From: Hungatella sp. UBA5385 | Lineage (GTDB): Bacteria > Bacillota > Clostridia > Lachnospirales > Lachnospiraceae | Direction: 5' to 3' | Assembly (NCBI GenBank): GCA_002409995.1 | Contig: DHOR01000048.1 | Location: 1-64,000, forward strand | DNA length: 64,000 nt | Shown: positions 61,801 to 64,000 of the stretch, piece by piece | Position numbering within the stretch: the stretch's first letter is position 1 | Layout of the letters: each line of letters begins with the position of its first letter | Position numbers and translations under genes: made by a program | The notes under the pieces: model-generated | The model's input: only the letters and a program-made list of their open reading frames with translations | The model's database searches: none | Told to the model about the DNA's origin: nothing

Positions 61801-62160
61801 TACCAGAAGCTTCTCCCTTGCTTCTATAGAGGTATCCAGTCCCTCACAAACCGGATCACGAAAAATCTTCTCCCATATATCCTCACGGCAGCGGCAGGTC
61901 ATATCTTCATAGCAGGCTGCAACCTTCTCTATCCAAAGGTCCACCTCTGTTTTCTCCGGTTCTTCCCCTTCAGTATCTTCACTCTCCGCCTGACGGGAAT
62001 ACTCCATAGCAGCTTCATAAGCTTCTCTCAGACGTTTAAAGCCTTCCGGATTGTCCTCCGGATTAGTATCCTTTAACAGAGTTCTGTACACTGTCTGAAT
62101 TGTCTCACTGTCCCTGGTCTCCTCTATGCCAAGAACATGAAAGATCATCTCTTTTTCCAT
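58825..62160 (-). CDS. J-domain-like TPR protein (1111 aa)
   Basis: The N-terminus (about 1-55) aligns with a J-domain: a helix YRTLLKDTNPEDNPEGF, then KRLREAYEAAMEY. The HPD signature is replaced by NPE (33-35). From about 200 to 1105 the protein is a long series of TPR-like helical repeats (AYYAGDRKEEAYELWQKV, YKNDDWTAYNGLACCYKY-like, each about 34 residues). There is no signal peptide. It likely recruits clients to the Hsp70 encoded 2 bp downstream. OGG gene precedes by 15 bp. Confidence 0.85.
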   Translation of the reverse strand: MEKEMIFHVLGIEETRDSETIQTVYRTLLKDTNPEDNPEGFKRLREAYEAAMEYSRQAESEDTEGEEPEKTEVDLWIEKVAACYEDMTCRCREDIWEKIFRDPVCEGLDTSIEAREKLLVFLMDHVQLPWGVWKMIDKNFSILSDMEQLQEQFPKNFLDYVKYYTENEGFIRFELFTVLNPEKANGDGYLDHYYGVKRKVDQREIEGGLKELDDLAAFGLYYPYEDVERIRIWIAEGNIEEAVSMAESLRERYADDCYIDSYTGKAYYAGDRKEEAYELWQKVLKVKPDYYQAKIGVVQYLMDQKDFYHAKERLTEILDLSYDEEALTLLRQVNEELIRDYKDKLNNGIEDANLPSGEMAVEIGWCLYQNEQIEEAISYVESFEPVPEQEYSYTNLYGRLLHQNGQHEKARPYLEKWLKLIEETVDDGTEENKRRISRKGRAAHTLSRCYQELGEKELAEQYAYIAIESAENRNEKLAGKQLLANVYLKSEQYEKSIDICDQIVKEDTGYLPAYLIRQEAYYELRNGQEVVHDYHRIVEILPGYYKPYLLAAEVFFDHSQFEDAKGVLDRAKENQVEFTAQMKLYEAKILRNMAKSDEDRKAIFKILKEAAAFPEEESDLEDFSEIEFETALLHWDNDFYPVALAHMKKAISQNPDRLQYRLVCGHIYLNDKKYDEALKEYDAAEAVYSETPTLHYNRGLCYEGKGLSAVAAEHFEKTLEYAKTYRDVCEKLADYYEEKYNNQYVRENFDKAIYYIDIQLQEEEIYYYRIYRGNINLRAMEIEAAMADYEKALGYKNDDWTAYNGLACCYKYQGEFERAVEYFQKAIDCMKDSKSVVPYSNMADCYEALHQYEKAVECYKKALEIYPDYTSFWKELGGLYGKLGEFDKAIDAYSHTKESSEYYKNMGNFWYRRGKPYKGMRWYLKGIHKASMAEKAKRHYDFASYMEDIIPFLSEMHYKIAITNERDHSNLCDYHGDLAIHYYRNKKFLKAKVHAEKAMEYFKLAGEGTEQDYIAYKPFSPVRLRIFGWLYICLGENEKGEEYLEQMDQRIRCRRCRHQKCFEKFYFQGMYYEALDMKEKALQNYEKAKEYNSDDVDITKALEKMRKKVKG

Positions 62161-62175
62161 ACTTTTTCTTTTCTC

Positions 62176-63030
62176 CTATTTGTTTAATTTATAATAAAAC
62201 ATATACTGTTGTAAAATCCCGGCAATCCCCGGATATTGATCCAAAGGAAATCCACCCGGATAATAAGCAGCAACAATCTGTTTTACATGAGTATCCACTG
62301 GAAATGCGCCTACATGGTGAAGTCCAAACAGGCAGATACAGTCAGCTACCTTACGCCCGATTCCATATCTTGTCATCAACCTCTTATGGGATTCCTCATA
62401 GTCACAATCCAGCAGTTGTGTAAGCCAGTTTTTCCCCTCCTGGCTGCTGCAAAATTGTGCCATATCCAATATGTATTTATCTCTGTATCCAAGACCAAGT
62501 CCCTGAAGGGCTTCCATTCCTCCCTGTGCAATCTGCTGCGGATCAGGAAATGTATAAAACTCCCGGTCTGTCTCCTGCCAGTTCTCTCCATCATATCTGA
62601 TCAGTCCCCGGCTGTTTTTCTTCTGTCCAAACTTTACTGCCAATGCTTCCACACTATTGGTAATTCTGGTTATATTATTATTCTGGGATATTAGGAAGGT
62701 AACAATCATTTCCCATAAATCCTGTCTTAAGATTCTCACTCCCCAGCCAGCCTTTACAGCTTCCTGCAAATAAGCATCCTCCGGGTCTATCTCTTTCTTA
62801 ATCTGCCCATAATCTCTGGATAAATCAAAGTACAGGCTCCAGTGATTGTCAAATACCTCCTGATTACAGGAAAACAAAAAGCGATTCCCCTGTTGTACAG
62901 CTTCTACATATTCACCATTAGCAGTAACAGACCAGACAGCATCACAATCCCGCTGTCTCCTGATACGAAAACACTGACCGGAAACTGCAATCTGGTTCAT
63001 ATCCATATCTTTTATTTCAATTTCGTACAT
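62176..63030 (-). CDS. ogg: 8-oxoguanine DNA glycosylase
   Basis: The 284-residue protein resembles the OGG1 type: an N-terminal OGG domain (about 1-105) and an HhH-GPD domain. The helix-hairpin-helix YGIGRKVADCICLFGL has Lys227, and PVDTHV has Asp246, equal to the Lys and Asp of OGG1 (Lys249, Asp268). It removes 8-oxoguanine opposite C. It starts 26 bp after the HAD gene and is followed at 15 bp by the J-TPR gene. Confidence 0.92.
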   Translation of the reverse strand: MYEIEIKDMDMNQIAVSGQCFRIRRQRDCDAVWSVTANGEYVEAVQQGNRFLFSCNQEVFDNHWSLYFDLSRDYGQIKKEIDPEDAYLQEAVKAGWGVRILRQDLWEMIVTFLISQNNNITRITNSVEALAVKFGQKKNSRGLIRYDGENWQETDREFYTFPDPQQIAQGGMEALQGLGLGYRDKYILDMAQFCSSQEGKNWLTQLLDCDYEESHKRLMTRYGIGRKVADCICLFGLHHVGAFPVDTHVKQIVAAYYPGGFPLDQYPGIAGILQQYMFYYKLNK

Positions 63031-63056
63031 TCTATTCCTTTCTCTGACAGCACTGC

Positions 63057-63671
63057 CTATCTGTCATTAATATGAAGGAGCCGCTGACGGAGTTTTCCCA
63101 CATCTCCATCTTCAAAGCAATAGCCATCCATACCGCAGGCTCTGCCTCCTTCAATATTCAGTAACTGATCATCAATAAAAAAGCACTCATTAGGCTTTAA
63201 TTGAAAACGTTCAAATAAATACTCATACATTTCCTTCTGCGGCTTTATGCATTTCACCTCAGCTGAAAACAAAATTCCATCAAAATACTTAATACCGGGT
63301 ATCTTGTCATAACAGCTGATAAGCCGCATGGAAGCATTGGAACAAAGATAAATGCCAAAACCCTTATCCTTTAATTCCTTTACCAATTCCTCCATACCAT
63401 CCACAGGCCACATATTATATTCATGCCAGTGCTCCAGACAGAGGGCTGCCATCTCCTTTTCATGGTCTGCAGCAAGCCGCGACTGCATTCGTCTCAAGGC
63501 TTCCTCTTCTGAAATAACTCCCATATCCAGCATAATCCACTCCGGAGAAATGAACACCGATGTTTCCACATTCTTTTTCTCTGTCTCCGATTCCATGAAG
63601 TGACTGCATACTTTATCTGAATCATAATTAAGAAGTACTTTTCCCATATCAAATACTATATTTTTTATCAT
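63057..63671 (-). CDS. HAD-IA family phosphatase
   Basis: The 204-residue protein has HAD motif I VFDMGKVLLNYD (6-17; the second Asp is replaced by Gly as in the YihX type), motif II LCSNAS, a Lys in CIKPQKEMYEY and motif IV FFIDDQLLNIEGG. It is like YihX (alpha-D-glucose-1-phosphate phosphatase), but the substrate is not certain. It is the first gene of the minus-strand run down to 55872. Confidence 0.88.
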   Translation of the reverse strand: MIKNIVFDMGKVLLNYDSDKVCSHFMESETEKKNVETSVFISPEWIMLDMGVISEEEALRRMQSRLAADHEKEMAALCLEHWHEYNMWPVDGMEELVKELKDKGFGIYLCSNASMRLISCYDKIPGIKYFDGILFSAEVKCIKPQKEMYEYLFERFQLKPNECFFIDDQLLNIEGGRACGMDGYCFEDGDVGKLRQRLLHINDR

Positions 63672-63843
63672 GTAATTAATCTCCTGTTTCTTATAACAAA
63701 CCTGAATTTATTGTATCGAAAAACAGAGGATACGTCAAGAAATGGGAAGAATTGACATATATTATTAAGATAACTTTGGAGAAATGTAATGAATGGTGTT
63801 GCAAGTACATTTTTCCCTAATAGAAGATGCACAAATGTATCAA

Positions 63844-63871
63844 TTGATATATTTTATCTCGACTTTATAAA
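63844..63871 (+). promoter_or_regulatory. probable promoter of the YdeI-family gene
   Basis: TTGATA (63844-63849), a 16-bp spacer and TATAAA (63866-63871) lie 40 bp before the ATG at 63911, in the divergent gap. Confidence 0.5.
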
Positions 63872-63910
63872 TGCCATAATGTATTATTGTATTTATATGG
63901 AGGTGTCATT

Positions 63911-64000
63911 ATGAATGATATATTAGAGTTTCCCAATAGAATAGAATTTCGCACATGGTTGGAAAAGAACAGCACAATCAGTAATGGAGTATGGCTGCTT
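63911..64000 (+). CDS. YdeI/OmpD-associated family protein, 3' end beyond the window
   Basis: The first 30 codons start MNDILEFPNRIEFRTWLEKN and continue STISNGVWLL, the opening of the YdeI/OmpD-associated (bacteriocin-protection) family. The ATG follows a clear RBS, GGAGGTGTCATT. The rest of the gene lies past the window end. Confidence 0.75.
   Translation, partial: MNDILEFPNRIEFRTWLEKNSTISNGVWLL

Overview
The window looks like a chromosomal segment of a low-to-mid GC Clostridia, most probably a Lachnospiraceae (gut Clostridium cluster XIVa type). This is inferred from the protein families: class III fructose-bisphosphatase, DUF1015 next to serCA, Hsp70/J-TPR proteins, tandem NlpC/P60 hydrolases and PBSX-like tail genes. 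tRNA genes lack an encoded CCA, strong ribosome binding sites are everywhere, and GTG/TTG starts are common. No rRNA, CRISPR array, transposase, integrase or plasmid gene is visible.

Layout. (1) 1-645: five tRNA genes (Gly, Arg, His, Gln, Leu) with terminators. (2) 718-5486: a MarR regulator, a heterodimeric ABC exporter and a cytidylate-kinase-like protein, with palindromic operators and an attenuator-like hairpin. (3) 5579-21705: a PBSX-like contractile tail locus with lysis genes and a repressor/ImmA-protease switch. Terminase, portal, capsid and integrase genes are absent, so I read it as an R-type tailocin locus (headless phage-tail particle). (4) 21751-25770: a CmpB-type membrane protein, then an AraC regulator divergent from a GH4 alpha-galacturonidase-like enzyme and a GH105 unsaturated rhamnogalacturonyl hydrolase (pectin use). 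(5) 25832-37800: housekeeping and envelope genes: phosphoesterases, RdgB, a papain-like C1 peptidase, a THUMP methyltransferase, a rhodanese, an Asn/Gln-rich protein, a candidate small RNA, two NlpC/P60 hydrolases with phased promoter repeats, a DUF1700 protein, Fbp, an MBL hydrolase and an M23 peptidase.

(6) 37920-47478: an iron alcohol dehydrogenase, then serine and branched-chain amino acid biosynthesis (leuB-ilvD-ilvB-serC-serA-DUF1015), read on the minus strand from a good promoter at 47527-47555. (7) 47999-51276: single genes: a lipoprotein, an AAA ATPase, an acetyltransferase, a C-terminally broken AraC regulator and a DUF3788 protein. (8) 51386-55671: a Gld-type ABC transporter operon (GldA, GldF, GldG, DUF4340) behind five 11-bp-phased repeats. 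(9) 55872-63671: a compact run of HAD hydrolase, 8-oxoguanine glycosylase, a J-like TPR giant (1111 aa), an HscC-like Hsp70 and a divergent RelA/SpoT-domain protein. The last three form a tight chaperone/nucleotide-signalling unit that I do not recognise as a described system. The window ends inside a YdeI/OmpD-family gene.

The two most interesting units are the headless tail locus, which carries a tail-fibre frame break, a holin without a start codon and a scaffold remnant, and the J-TPR/Hsp70/RelA-SpoT operon. All functions are assigned from sequence motifs and remembered family features; no database search was run.
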